Positions 1 to 7,731 of a stretch of DNA of 64,000 nt are shown one piece after another; the first letter of the stretch is position 1; the number at the start of each line of letters is the position of its first letter. The notes beneath the pieces are model-generated. The model saw only the letters and a list, made by a program, of their open reading frames with translations. It had not been told where the DNA came from and did no database searches. This stretch comes from Nitrospirota bacterium (lineage in GTDB: Bacteria > Nitrospirota > JACRHL01), in the NCBI GenBank assembly GCA_029881725.1, contig JAOUMB010000002.1, positions 1 to 64,000 on the forward strand, written 5' to 3'. The translations under genes and the position numbers were made by a program.

Positions 1-22
1 CAACGTGCTGCGCATCATCTGA
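1..22 (+). CDS. 3' end of an unidentified gene
   Basis: The first bases read in frame as Asn-Val-Leu-Arg-Ile-Ile followed by a TGA stop at 20-22. A GC-rich stem-loop begins 12 bases after the stop, which fits a gene end. Only six codons are visible, so the product cannot be identified. Confidence 0.5.
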
Positions 23-33
23 CCCTGCCTTTC

Positions 34-70
34 GTCCTCCCCCGCCCCCGGTGAGGTGGCGGGGGAGGAC
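34..70 (+). terminator. 13-bp stem-loop downstream of the partial gene
   Basis: GTCCTCCCCCGCC (34-46) pairs perfectly with GGCGGGGGAGGAC (58-70) around an 11-base loop. No T-run follows, so it is either a weak terminator or an mRNA 3'-end stabilising structure for the gene ending at 22. Confidence 0.5.
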
Positions 71-88
71 ACCCCCCATCCCACCACT

Positions 89-134
89 CCCCCGTTCCCC
101 CGTTCCCCCGTTCCCCCGTTCCCCCGTTCCCCCG
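89..134. repeat. Octamer tandem repeat (CCCCCGTT), about 5.75 copies
   Basis: Five perfect copies of CCCCCGTT follow one another from 89 to 128, with a sixth partial copy (CCCCCG) to 134. The tract is intergenic. Perfect short tandem repeats are prone to slipped-strand length change; whether this one affects expression of the downstream small gene is unknown. Confidence 0.9.
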
Positions 135-283
135 CCGGGCATCGGGTTACGAAAATGAACGCCCCGCCCGGACACATTTGTACATAATTGTTTTGGTTGA
201 ACTTTTTTGTTTAGTCACACTCATCTCCTTCCGAAAAGGAAGGCAACAGCAAAAACCGGAAAGGAACGCGAAAGGGTGTGCAC

Positions 284-541
284 ATGAAGTATCCGGGATG
301 GATCATCTTTCTGTTGGGAGCGTGCAGTTTTCTGCTGAACCAGGTGGATCACGAAATCGCCTCGCTCATGTGGGTGGACCACTGGGGGACGGGCATCGGT
401 AACGGAATCCGGGCCGTGTTCGTGATCGTAGGCGGCACCATGGTGTTTCTGGCTCACCGGAAACAAAAGGCCGCGTCTCCGGCGGTGAAATCCGCCGCTC
501 AGGACGGCGATATGGATCCGGTGCCCTCCGCGGAAGGCTAA
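284..541 (+). CDS. Small inner-membrane protein, unknown function
   Basis: This gene encodes 85 residues with two hydrophobic segments, near residues 5-20 (WIIFLLGACSFLL) and about 45-60 (AVFVIVGGTMVFLA). They are separated by an acidic, Trp-containing stretch, and a charged Lys/Asp-rich tail follows. The topology suggests a two-span membrane protein with a short cytoplasmic tail. The ATG at 284 is preferred over the GTG at 278 because AAAGGG at 271-276 lies at normal ribosome-binding distance. A stem-loop sits just downstream and the next gene converges on it. I do not recognise the family. Confidence 0.65.
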   Translation: MKYPGWIIFLLGACSFLLNQVDHEIASLMWVDHWGTGIGNGIRAVFVIVGGTMVFLAHRKQKAASPAVKSAAQDGDMDPVPSAEG

Positions 542-548
542 CGCCCGG

Positions 549-576
549 CCCGTAGCGTTCTTCTGTCCGCTACGGG
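549..576. terminator. Stem-loop between convergent genes
   Basis: CCCGTAGCG (549-557) pairs with CGCTACGGG (568-576) around a 10-base loop, between the end of the small membrane protein (541) and the end of the opposing gene (583). There is no clear T-run on either side, so it is called as a structural 3' element rather than a sure terminator. Confidence 0.45.
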
Positions 577-582
577 TGAACG

Positions 583-1104
583 CTATCCGGGTACGGGGCC
601 GGAAAACAGGTCCCGTATCGGACGGGATTTGAGCAGCCAGGGGATCATCCCCGCCAGGAGGATACCCACCAGCAGGCTGAACCGCGCGGAATCGAGCATT
701 ACCCGCGCCATCTCCGGCGGCAGGGATCCGGCCACCGCGCCGGCCCCCAGCCAGTCGACGCCGCTCCACACCGCGTTGACCCCCAACAACACGGCCATGG
801 CCCATGGAAAATCGGCGTGCCGCGCCAGATACAGGGCCAGCACGGCCCCGCACGCGATCACCAGCACCACGCTGGCGGCGAACTCCGACACCAGCACCCA
901 TCCCCACATGGGGTGAAACATGGGACCGTCCGGGTGGGTCAGCCGCCGCCATACCTCCGGGCGGAGCACCCGTGCCAACCCGGCAATATCCCCCACCAGT
1001 GAAAACAGCGACCACACCAGCACCACCCCCGGCACCCATACGCCGCCTTTCAGATACGGCCTCCAGCGCCCCTGGGATGGTGATGGGACGCCCCCCTCAG
1101 GCAT
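583..1104 (-). CDS. Four-span membrane protein (possibly DUF2569-like)
   Basis: The product has 173 residues and four predicted membrane segments, near 22-44, 67-92, 99-119 and 140-158. The Trp-rich loops and overall size recall DUF2569-type membrane proteins, but I see no diagnostic motif, so that is only a guess. Its ATG at 1104 overlaps the end of the preceding small gene (stop at 1097-1099). It is therefore probably translated together with that gene and the endonuclease III-like gene upstream, as the last gene of the four-gene leftward operon. Confidence 0.7.
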   Translation of the reverse strand: MPEGGVPSPSQGRWRPYLKGGVWVPGVVLVWSLFSLVGDIAGLARVLRPEVWRRLTHPDGPMFHPMWGWVLVSEFAASVVLVIACGAVLALYLARHADFPWAMAVLLGVNAVWSGVDWLGAGAVAGSLPPEMARVMLDSARFSLLVGILLAGMIPWLLKSRPIRDLFSGPVPG

Positions 1105-1330
1105 GGGCTCCCTCCCCGCGCCGAGTCCTTACGATGGCCCTGGAATACACGCCGTACGGCACCGCAAAGGTCCGCGCCATTTCCACCATCCGCGCCGGTG
1201 CCAGTGACGCGGCCAGAAGCCCATCGCCCTGATGGACGATCCACAGCGGCGCCACCCGCAGGGCCATTCTGGAGAAACAAAGTGCCACGGAGCGGCGGCG
1301 GGTCCGTTGCCACCAAGCGGCGGCGGTCAC
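1097..1330 (-). CDS. Small hypothetical protein
   Basis: The frame encodes 77 residues starting at GTG 1328-1330. That codon overlaps the TGA stop of the upstream gene as GTGA, the usual sign of translational coupling. The N-terminus is basic (QRTRRRS) and is followed by a moderately hydrophobic stretch (ALCFSRMALRVAPLWIV). The C-terminal part contains APARMVEMARTFAVPYGVYSR. The frame can be extended further upstream, but that would run through the neighbouring gene. No family is recognised; the overlaps at both ends are the best evidence that it is real. Confidence 0.55.
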   Translation of the reverse strand: MTAAAWWQRTRRRSVALCFSRMALRVAPLWIVHQGDGLLAASLAPARMVEMARTFAVPYGVYSRAIVRTRRGEGAHA

Positions 1331-1596
1331 CGCTCTTCCACCTTCACCTCCCCGTACCGCTCCACCAGCTGGTTGACCAGCGGATCGACAAAGCCCACAA
1401 ACTGACCGCTCAAATGGGCGGCAATCCCCCATGGCTGGAGGATCATTTCCACCCGGAACGGCGTTTCCCCCCGTGACATGATGCGAATGGCGCGACCGGT
1501 CCCGGTCACCTCCCAGGGGGCGGCGCATTCCCGCAGCAGGGCGTCCAATGCACCCGGATCGGGGTATTTGAAGTGAAAATGCCGAACCTCGCTCAT
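1327..1596 (-). CDS. Small hypothetical protein
   Basis: This 89-residue protein begins only a few bases after the stop of the endonuclease III-like gene. It has no signal peptide or membrane span. It starts with MSEVRHFHFKYPD and alternates hydrophobic and charged residues, consistent with a small alpha/beta cytoplasmic domain. The tight spacing suggests co-transcription with the glycosylase. No family is recognised and I assign no function. Confidence 0.6.
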   Translation of the reverse strand: MSEVRHFHFKYPDPGALDALLRECAAPWEVTGTGRAIRIMSRGETPFRVEMILQPWGIAAHLSGQFVGFVDPLVNQLVERYGEVKVEER

Positions 1597-1599
1597 CCG

Positions 1600-2322
1600 T
1601 CAGCGCTCCTCATGGGCCGTCGCCCCCGCGGCGACACAAATATCCTCCAGCGGACATGCTCCGCAGCGCGGACGGCGCGGGCGGCAGAAGTCCTTTCCCA
1701 AGGCTACCAGCAGCGCGTGATATTCGTTGAACAATTTTACGTCCGGCGGCATGCGGGACATGAAAATCGCCTGCATGGCGTGATAGGCCACCCCCTCCGG
1801 CGCCATTCCCAGGCGGGTAAAAATGCGGATGGTGTAGGCGTCCACCACAAAGGTGGCCTTGCCCCCCGCATACAGCAGAATGGAGTCGGCGGTTTCCGGC
1901 CCCACGCCGTATACCTGGAGCAATCTGGGGCGCAGGGTGGCCAGCGGCTCTGCGAACAGGGCCGGCAGATCACCACCGGAGTGATTGAGCAGAAACCCCA
2001 CCAACCCCTTGAGCCGCCTGGCCTTGAGATTGAAGTAGCCGGACGGGCGGATGTGTTCGGCCAGTTCCGCATCCGGCGTGGCGGCCAGGCGTTGAATATC
2101 GAGCAGATCGGCGCGCCTGAGGTTGGCGATGGCCTTTTCCACATTGGTCCAGGCGGTGTTCTGGGTGAGGATGGCCCCCACGCAGATCTCCAGCGGGGTG
2201 TCTCCCGGCCACCAGTGCTGGGGGCCGAAGCGGGTAAGCAAACGGCGATAGATGGAGCGCAGCTCCGGAAAGGTGGGGCCGTCCGGGGCGGCCTGCGGGG
2301 GGGTGACATAGGGACGGCTCAT
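1600..2322 (-). CDS. Endonuclease III-like DNA glycosylase (MagIII-type)
   Basis: The 240-residue product belongs to the HhH-GPD base-excision-repair superfamily. The helix-hairpin-helix is visible as QVYGVGPETADSILLYA, and the catalytic Asp lies in FVVDAYTIRIF. The C-terminus carries the four cysteines of a 4Fe-4S cluster with C-X6-C-X2-C-X5-C spacing (CRPRRPRCGACPLEDIC). The position of the Schiff-base Lys of true endonuclease III (GVGRKTAN in E. coli) is Glu here (GVGPETAD). It is therefore probably a monofunctional glycosylase that removes damaged bases such as alkylated purines, not a bifunctional Nth lyase. It heads the four-gene leftward operon. Confidence 0.88.
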   Translation of the reverse strand: MSRPYVTPPQAAPDGPTFPELRSIYRRLLTRFGPQHWWPGDTPLEICVGAILTQNTAWTNVEKAIANLRRADLLDIQRLAATPDAELAEHIRPSGYFNLKARRLKGLVGFLLNHSGGDLPALFAEPLATLRPRLLQVYGVGPETADSILLYAGGKATFVVDAYTIRIFTRLGMAPEGVAYHAMQAIFMSRMPPDVKLFNEYHALLVALGKDFCRPRRPRCGACPLEDICVAAGATAHEER

Positions 2323-2397
2323 GGCCCCACCAGCTTACCGGAAGGCGCACACCGTTTCATCCTCACCCCCCATGTGCTGGAGCTTGTTTTTATAATT

Positions 2398-2415
2398 GTA
2401 CCTACTAGTAGGTAC
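2398..2415. promoter_or_regulatory. 18-bp perfect palindrome, possible operator
   Basis: GTACCTACTAGTAGGTAC is a perfect palindrome about 75 bases upstream of the glycosylase start. It can be read as TACCTA-N4-TAGGTA. A related pair in the opposite arrangement (TAGGTA-N4-TACCTA) lies upstream of ligA at 28634-28649. The size and symmetry fit a dimeric repressor site; the cognate protein is unknown. Confidence 0.45.
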
Positions 2416-2426
2416 TATTTTTGTTT

Positions 2427-2448
2427 ACAGCATATCATGCTGTTTTTT
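2427..2448 (+). terminator. Hairpin with T-run, terminator-like
   Basis: ACAGCAT (2427-2433) pairs with ATGCTGT (2437-2443) around a 3-base loop and is followed by TTTTT. It has intrinsic-terminator form in the rightward direction, but no rightward gene precedes it. It may block antisense transcription or be a protein site. Confidence 0.35.
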
Positions 2449-2546
2449 AATTAAAAAATAATCAACACAAAATTATAGACTACGTCGTTTGACTCACACA
2501 CAATGACCGGATGGTGATTTTTTTGTACCTTACAGTACGCTTGAAA

Positions 2547-2885
2547 TCAGGCCGAAGCACTCTCGGCAACCACCCAGTCCAGGTATTTTCGGCTGCCGCC
2601 CTCGGTGGGAACCACAATCACTTCCGGCACCTCATAGGGGTGCAGTTCGGGAATGCGGTGCTTGAGGGTGCCGATGCGGTGTTCGGCGGTTTTGATCACC
2701 AGCAGCACTTCGGCGTCCTGGTGGATTTCTCCCTGCCAGCGATACACCGAGGTGAGGCCGGGGACGATATTAACGCAAGCAGCCAGCCGCTCCGTCACGA
2801 TCGCCCGCGCCAGATCTCGCGCGCCGTCCGCATCCGGATGGGTCACCAGCACGATGCGCACCACATTGGGATCGCCGCCCTTCAT
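2547..2885 (-). CDS. cutA: Divalent-cation tolerance protein CutA
   Basis: The 112-residue product matches the CutA1 family of small trimeric ferredoxin-like proteins linked to divalent metal tolerance. Recognisable segments are RIVLVTHPDADGARDLAR, LAACVNIVPGLTSVYRWQG, EVLLVIKTAEHR and PEVIVVPTEGGSRKYLDWV. The reading frame is open further upstream, but the ATG at 2885 has a strong GGGGAGG ribosome-binding site five bases upstream and gives the normal family length. It is monocistronic, leftward, between two intergenic gaps. Confidence 0.92.
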   Translation of the reverse strand: MKGGDPNVVRIVLVTHPDADGARDLARAIVTERLAACVNIVPGLTSVYRWQGEIHQDAEVLLVIKTAEHRIGTLKHRIPELHPYEVPEVIVVPTEGGSRKYLDWVVAESASA

Positions 2886-3187
2886 GGCATCCTCCCCTGA
2901 TAATGACAAAACCACGAGGGGCACGCCCACCGCGCCCTCATCTGGAGTGTACCCCGAAACGGGTAGCCAACACCCGCCCCCAACCACCCGTTTTTTAAAC
3001 CAATCCCGATTGGCGCCTGCGAAACGGGTGTTTTTTACCCAGGGCCGGCCATCCCCGGGATGACCCGGGTAGTTTTCACCCGGAACCAGGCCCAGGATCC
3101 ACTGAAACTGCTGGAAAATTGGGCGTAACGGATTGATTTACCACTTTTCTGAACGGCCACAACGACTAGCTGGAGGGCTGCATATAC
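2886..3187. other. Intergenic region with repeated ACGGGT/ACCCGT motifs
   Basis: No gene is seen. AAACGGGT (2957-2964) and ACCCGTTT (2986-2993) form an 8-bp inverted repeat followed by further T residues. A second AAACGGGT-plus-T-run copy and a CCCGGG-rich segment with GGGTAGTTTTCACCC follow by about 3080. The cutA promoter must lie near its left end. The repeated motif may be regulatory or simply several weak hairpins. Confidence 0.4.
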
Positions 3188-3222
3188 AAAAGGGGCGCAA
3201 CGTCCAAGACGTTGCGCCCCTT
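3188..3222 (-). terminator. Intrinsic terminator of aroF
   Basis: A perfect 15-bp stem (3190-3204 with 3208-3222, three-base loop) lies about 30 bases past the aroF stop. Read leftward it ends in a run of four T residues. This is a strong Rho-independent terminator. Confidence 0.85.
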
Positions 3223-3250
3223 CGAGGATGAATACTTGAAACGGACCGGC

Positions 3251-4273
3251 TTACATGGAGCGGCCGCTCGCCTCCGCATGCCCCTTCAAGCGCACCATCA
3301 GGTCGGAAAACATGGGCAGATCCAGCGACTGCGGACCGTCACTCCACGCGTGGTCCGGGTCCTGGTGAACCTCGATCATCAGGCCGTCCGCCCCGGCGGC
3401 CACGCTGGCACAGGCCATCGGGGACACAAAGCGGCGGAAGCCGGTACCGTGGGACGGATCCAGAATCACCGGCAGGTGAGTCAATTCGTTGAGCACCGGC
3501 ACCGCGGACAGGTCCATGGTGTTGCGGGTGGCGGTTTCGAAGGTGCGGATGCCGCGCTCGCACAGAATCACATCCGGGTTGCCCTCGGACAGGATGTACT
3601 CGGCGCTCATCAGCCACTCGTTGATGGTGGTGGCCAGTCCGCGCTTCAAAAACACCGGCTTGCGGCACTTGCCCACCCGCTTGAGCAGGGCAAAGTTCTG
3701 CACGTTGCGGGTACCGATCTGGATGATGTCGGCGTACTCCTCCACCAGATCCACCTGGGCGGTGTCCATCACCTCGGTGATAAACGGCAGGCCGGTGGCC
3801 TCCCGGGCGCGGGCCAACAGCTTCAGGCCCTTCTCTTCCATGCCCTGGAAGGTGTACGGCGAGGTGCGCGGCTTGTAGGCGCCACCCCGCAGCATGTGGG
3901 CACCGGCGCTCTTCACCGCGTGGGCCACCTGGAGAATCTGCTCCTCGCCCTCCACCGAGCACGGGCCGGCCATCACGCACAGCTTGTTGCCGCCGATTTC
4001 CACGCCGGAATCACCCACCCGGATGACGCTGCGCTCCTTTTTGACCTCGGACGAGGCCAGCTTGTACGGCTTGAGAATGGGCACGACGCTCTCCACTCCG
4101 TCCAGGGTTTCAAGTGTGGTGAGCACCCCCTTGCCGCGCTCGTCGCCAACGGCACCGATCACGGTGCGCTCCACGCCGGAAATCAGGTGCGGGGTATAAT
4201 CCAGTTCCTTGATGCGGTCCACGACATGCTTGATCTGCTCGTCGGAGGCCCCCGCTTTCATAACAATAACCAT
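3251..4273 (-). CDS. aroF: 3-deoxy-7-phosphoheptulonate synthase (DAHP synthase, type I beta)
   Basis: The enzyme condenses phosphoenolpyruvate and erythrose 4-phosphate in the first step of aromatic amino-acid synthesis. The 340-residue protein has the N-terminal ferredoxin-like regulatory domain of the AroF/AroA(G)-like beta class ([18 protein letters not shown]...). The TIM-barrel follows with [43 protein letters not shown] and [10 protein letters not shown]. The ACT-like N-domain suggests feedback control by an aromatic end product. The ATG at 4273 reproduces the usual family N-terminus although its ribosome-binding site is distant. It lies 234 bases after dnaJ on the same strand and has its own terminator. 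Confidence 0.95.
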   Translation of the reverse strand: MVIVMKAGASDEQIKHVVDRIKELDYTPHLISGVERTVIGAVGDERGKGVLTTLETLDGVESVVPILKPYKLASSEVKKERSVIRVGDSGVEIGGNKLCVMAGPCSVEGEEQILQVAHAVKSAGAHMLRGGAYKPRTSPYTFQGMEEKGLKLLARAREATGLPFITEVMDTAQVDLVEEYADIIQIGTRNVQNFALLKRVGKCRKPVFLKRGLATTINEWLMSAEYILSEGNPDVILCERGIRTFETATRNTMDLSAVPVLNELTHLPVILDPSHGTGFRRFVSPMACASVAAGADGLMIEVHQDPDHAWSDGPQSLDLPMFSDLMVRLKGHAEASGRSM

Positions 4274-4423
4274 TGTGACCGTTCACTCCTGTGGTACACG
4301 AACCGTATGCAAATGCGCCAGTGATGCCCACGACCCCCGCATGTGCCGGTGGGGCAGCGCCGTTTATTTAAAAAAACCTTCCGGCTGCCTAATATACAAC
4401 GGCGGCTTCCCCAAGAAAAGGGA

Positions 4424-4491
4424 CGGCCCCCCGGCCAGGGCAACGCAGCGGATGGGGGTACGCCGCGGAGCCGCATTAGGCCGGGGGGCCG
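4424..4491 (-). other. Long-range stem-loop between dnaJ and aroF
   Basis: CGGCCCCCCGGCC (4424-4436) pairs perfectly with GGCCGGGGGGCCG (4479-4491) around a 42-base loop. Read leftward, the stem is followed by TCCCTTTTCTT. It may be the dnaJ terminator with an unusually long loop, or a leader structure ahead of aroF. The function is not determined. Confidence 0.45.
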
Positions 4492-4507
4492 ATGTGCGGG
4501 TTACAGT

Positions 4508-5632
4508 TTACTCGAAAATGCTCTTAACTTTGCCAAGAATTCCCGAACCCGCCTCCGGTTCCTCGCCCATTTCCTGCGCGAAAGCCTCCAGACTTTCCCG
4601 TTGCGAAGCATTGAGCCGGGTAGGGACTTCTATTGTAACCAAAACCACCTGATCTCCGATACCACGGCCTGACAAATCGGCGAATCCCTTTCCCTTCAGA
4701 CGGAAACGCCGCCCCGGCTGGGTTCCGGCGGGAACCTTCAGACGCACCGGATCGGTCATGGTCGGCACTTCCACATGGCCGCCCAGGGTGGCCACGGTAA
4801 ACGGCACCGCCACCTCGGCATAGATGTTGTCGCCTTCCCGGTGGAAAACCTTGTGGGGCAGCACGGTAATGACCACATACAGGTCGCCGGAAGGCCCGCC
4901 CCTCTCTCCGGCCTGGCCCTTGCCGGACAGCCGCAGGCGGCTGCCGGTTTCCACCCCGGCGGGAATCTTGACCTGCAGGGTGCTCTCGGTGCGCACCGTA
5001 CCCTGGCCGGAACAGTCCCGGCACGGCTCCGCCGCCACCTGACCGGCGCCGTTGCACTCGGAACAGGTGCGGGCCACGGTGAAAAACCCCTGCTGAAAAC
5101 GCACCTGCCCCGCCCCCTTGCACACGCCGCAGGCGCGCATGCCGGTGCCGGGCTTGGCGCCACTGCCGTCGCAGGTGCCACAGGTTTCGTCGCGGGGAAT
5201 GCGCAGGCGCGCCTCGTGGCCGAAAAACGCCTGCTCGAAGGTGATTTCCAGGTTGTACTGAAGATCGGAACCACGCCGCGAGCGGCTGGAAGAACGCCGC
5301 CCCCCCCCGCCGCCACCGCCGAAAAAGCTTTCGAACAGGTCGGAGAAGTTGATGTCACCCATCCCCCCACCGCCGAATCCGCCAAAGCCCGCGCCACCCG
5401 GTCCGCCCTCGACACCGGCATGACCGTATGCGTCGTAGGCCCGGCGCTTCTCACCGGAAGAGAGCACCGCGAAGGCCTCACCCACCTCCTTGAACTGGGC
5501 CTCGGCCTCGGCATTGCCCGGGTTCTTGTCCGGGTGATACTTCATGGCCAGCTTGCGGTAGGCCTTCTTGATGTCCGCCTCGGAAGCGTCCCGGGAAACC
5601 CCGAGGATCTCATAATAGTCTCGCTTGGCCAC
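4508..5632 (-). CDS. dnaJ: Co-chaperone DnaJ
   Basis: DnaJ delivers unfolded clients to DnaK and stimulates its ATPase. The 374-residue protein has the full type I layout. The J domain occupies residues 1-70 with HPD at 33-35. A Gly/Phe-rich linker (about 75-130) includes a run of glycines. A zinc-binding region with four CXXCXGXG motifs ([32 protein letters not shown]) is followed by the two beta client-binding domains. It lies downstream of dnaK on the same strand in the grpE-dnaK-dnaJ chaperone set. Confidence 0.97.
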   Translation of the reverse strand: MAKRDYYEILGVSRDASEADIKKAYRKLAMKYHPDKNPGNAEAEAQFKEVGEAFAVLSSGEKRRAYDAYGHAGVEGGPGGAGFGGFGGGGMGDINFSDLFESFFGGGGGGGRRSSSRSRRGSDLQYNLEITFEQAFFGHEARLRIPRDETCGTCDGSGAKPGTGMRACGVCKGAGQVRFQQGFFTVARTCSECNGAGQVAAEPCRDCSGQGTVRTESTLQVKIPAGVETGSRLRLSGKGQAGERGGPSGDLYVVITVLPHKVFHREGDNIYAEVAVPFTVATLGGHVEVPTMTDPVRLKVPAGTQPGRRFRLKGKGFADLSGRGIGDQVVLVTIEVPTRLNASQRESLEAFAQEMGEEPEAGSGILGKVKSIFE

Positions 5633-5733
5633 GTCCTGCCTGCGTTATGCGGAAAACGCCGGGCAGGCACGTCGGCCTGCCCGGCGCAAGCCGGTGGTTC
5701 CCGGCGGCCGTGGTCACGGCCGCGCGGAACGGG

Positions 5734-7653
5734 TTATTTCTTGCCTTCGCCGCCCACTTCCTCGAAGTCGGCATCCACGATGTCCTCGGCGTCGTCCGCG
5801 CCACCGGCCTGCTCGCCTCCGGCGGCGGCTTCCGCCTGCTGCTCGGCGGCGGTCTTTTTATAGACCTCCTCGGCCAGCTTGTGGGAAACCTGGGTCAGGG
5901 CATCGGAAGCGGCCTTGATGGCCTCCACGTCCTCCCCCTCGGCGGCAGCCTTGAGGGCCTCGCTCTTGGCGGCGATGTCGGAACGCTGGGCCTCGTCCAC
6001 CGAGTCGCCCAGATCCTTGAGGGATTTCTCCACCGCGTAGATCAGGCTGTCCGCCTCGTTCCGGGCCTCGGCCAGCACCTTGCGCTGTTTGTCATCCGCC
6101 TCGTGGGACTGGGCGTCCTTGACCATGGACTGGATTTCCTCCTCGGACAGGCCGGAGGAACTGGTGATCTGGATGGACTGCTCCTTGCCGGTACCCAGAT
6201 CCTTGGCGGAGACGTGCACGATGCCATTGGCGTCGATGTCGAACTTCACCTCGACCTGCGGCACGCCGCGCGGTGCGGGGGGAATGCCCACCAGATCGAA
6301 CTTGCCAAGGGTCTTGTTGCCGGCGGCCATCTCGCGCTCGCCCTGCAGCACGTGGATGGACACCGCATTCTGGTTGTCGGCGGCGGTGGAGAAGATCTGA
6401 CTCTTGGCGGTGGGGATGGTGGTGTTGCGCTCGATCAGCCGGGTGCACACCCCGCCCAGGGTCTCGATGCCCAGGGACAGGGGGGTGACGTCCAGAAGCA
6501 AAACGTCCTTCACCTCGCCCTTCAGCACGCCGCCCTGGATCGCGGCGCCGATCGCCACCACCTCGTCCGGGTTCACCCCCTTGTGCGGCTCCTTGCCGAA
6601 GAACTCCTTAACCAGCTTCTGAACCGCCGGCATGCGGGTCATGCCGCCCACCAGCACCACCTCGTCGATTTCCCCCTTGGAGATACCGGCATCGGCCAGC
6701 GCCTTCTTGCAGGGCTCCAGGGTGCGCTGCACCAGTTCTTCCACCAGCTGCTCGAACTTCGAGCGGCTGAGCTTGATCTGCATGTGCTTGGGGCCGGTCT
6801 GGTCGGCGGTGATGAACGGCAGGTTGACCTCGGTCTCGCTGCTGGAGGAGAGCTCGATCTTGGCCTTCTCCGCTGCCTCCTTCAGGCGTTGCAGGGCCAT
6901 CTTGTCGCTCTTCAGGTCGATGCCCTGGTCCTTCTTGAACTCGGCCACCAGCCAGTCGATGATGCGCAGGTCGAAGTCGTCGCCGCCCAGATAGGTGTCG
7001 CCATTGGTGGACTTCACCTGGAACACGCCGTCACCCAACTCCAGGATGGAGATGTCGAAGGTGCCGCCGCCCAGATCGTAGACCGCGATGTGCTCGTCCT
7101 TCTTCTTGTCCAGGCCGTAGGCCAGCGCCGCCGCGGTGGGCTCGTTGATGATGCGCAGCACGTTGAGGCCGGCGATCTTGCCCGCGTCCTTGGTGGCCTG
7201 ACGCTCCGAGTCGTCAAAGTAGGCCGGAACGGTGACCACCGCGTCGGTAACGGTCTCGCCCAGGTACTCCTCGGCGGTAGCCTTCATCTTTTGCAGGATC
7301 ATGGCGGAGATTTCCTGCGGCGAGTACAGCTTGCCGCGCACCTCCACATGGGCGTCGCCGTTGGCGGCCTTCTTGATGAAGTAGGGCAGCTTGGAGGCCG
7401 CGTCCTGCACTTCCGGGGACTGGAACGTGCGCCCGATCAGGCGCTTGACGGAGAAAATGGTGTTCTCCGGGTTGGTGATGGCCTGCCGCTTGGCCACCTG
7501 ACCCACCAACCGCTCACCGTCCTCGGTGATGCCGACCACACTCGGGGTGGTGCGTGCTCCCTCGGAATTGGTCAGCACCTTCGGGTCGCCGCCTTCCATG
7601 ATGGCAACGCAGGAATTGGTGGTTCCCAGGTCGATTCCGATCACTTTGCTCAT
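5734..7653 (-). CDS. dnaK: Chaperone DnaK (Hsp70)
   Basis: This ATP-driven cytosolic chaperone has 639 residues. The N-terminal ATPase domain starts [18 protein letters not shown] and contains the Hsp70 signatures [15 protein letters not shown] and [17 protein letters not shown]. The linker and substrate-binding domain ([19 protein letters not shown]) and a helical lid follow, ending [13 protein letters not shown]. The ATG at 7653 is chosen over an in-frame TTG five codons earlier because a GGAGG ribosome-binding site precedes it by eight bases and it gives the family N-terminus. It sits between grpE and dnaJ, about 80-100 bases from each. Confidence 0.97.
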   Translation of the reverse strand: MSKVIGIDLGTTNSCVAIMEGGDPKVLTNSEGARTTPSVVGITEDGERLVGQVAKRQAITNPENTIFSVKRLIGRTFQSPEVQDAASKLPYFIKKAANGDAHVEVRGKLYSPQEISAMILQKMKATAEEYLGETVTDAVVTVPAYFDDSERQATKDAGKIAGLNVLRIINEPTAAALAYGLDKKKDEHIAVYDLGGGTFDISILELGDGVFQVKSTNGDTYLGGDDFDLRIIDWLVAEFKKDQGIDLKSDKMALQRLKEAAEKAKIELSSSSETEVNLPFITADQTGPKHMQIKLSRSKFEQLVEELVQRTLEPCKKALADAGISKGEIDEVVLVGGMTRMPAVQKLVKEFFGKEPHKGVNPDEVVAIGAAIQGGVLKGEVKDVLLLDVTPLSLGIETLGGVCTRLIERNTTIPTAKSQIFSTAADNQNAVSIHVLQGEREMAAGNKTLGKFDLVGIPPAPRGVPQVEVKFDIDANGIVHVSAKDLGTGKEQSIQITSSSGLSEEEIQSMVKDAQSHEADDKQRKVLAEARNEADSLIYAVEKSLKDLGDSVDEAQRSDIAAKSEALKAAAEGEDVEAIKAASDALTQVSHKLAEEVYKKTAAEQQAEAAAGGEQAGGADDAEDIVDADFEEVGGEGKK

Positions 7654-7731
7654 GGTATCCGCCTCCAAAAAACCTTAATTTGCATTCAAACGGTATAAAT
7701 GTCGTGCGCCGGGCGCTTTCGCGCTCCCGGC

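Larger units (their letters stand above)
2323..2546. other. AT-rich intergenic segment with two inverted repeats
   Basis: This gap between the glycosylase start and the cutA end is far more AT-rich than its surroundings. It contains the 18-bp palindrome at 2398-2415 and the hairpin at 2427-2443, listed separately. No coding frame is convincing. It probably holds the promoter and regulatory sites for the leftward glycosylase operon. Confidence 0.5.

Noticed and set aside
89..134. CRISPR or origin iterons
   Set aside because: The unit is only eight bases, contiguous, with no DnaA boxes or rep gene nearby.
178..402. 74-codon rightward frame starting MYIIVLVELF
   Set aside because: Overlaps the better-supported small membrane gene at 284-541, which has a proper ribosome-binding site and two membrane spans.
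1573..2454. 293-codon rightward frame opposite the glycosylase
   Set aside because: The opposite strand holds intact HhH and 4Fe-4S motifs; this frame has none.
5647..7698. 683-codon rightward open frame opposite dnaK
   Set aside because: It is the GC-driven mirror of dnaK: His/Gly/Leu/Ala-rich with no domain sense, while the opposite strand encodes unmistakable DnaK.
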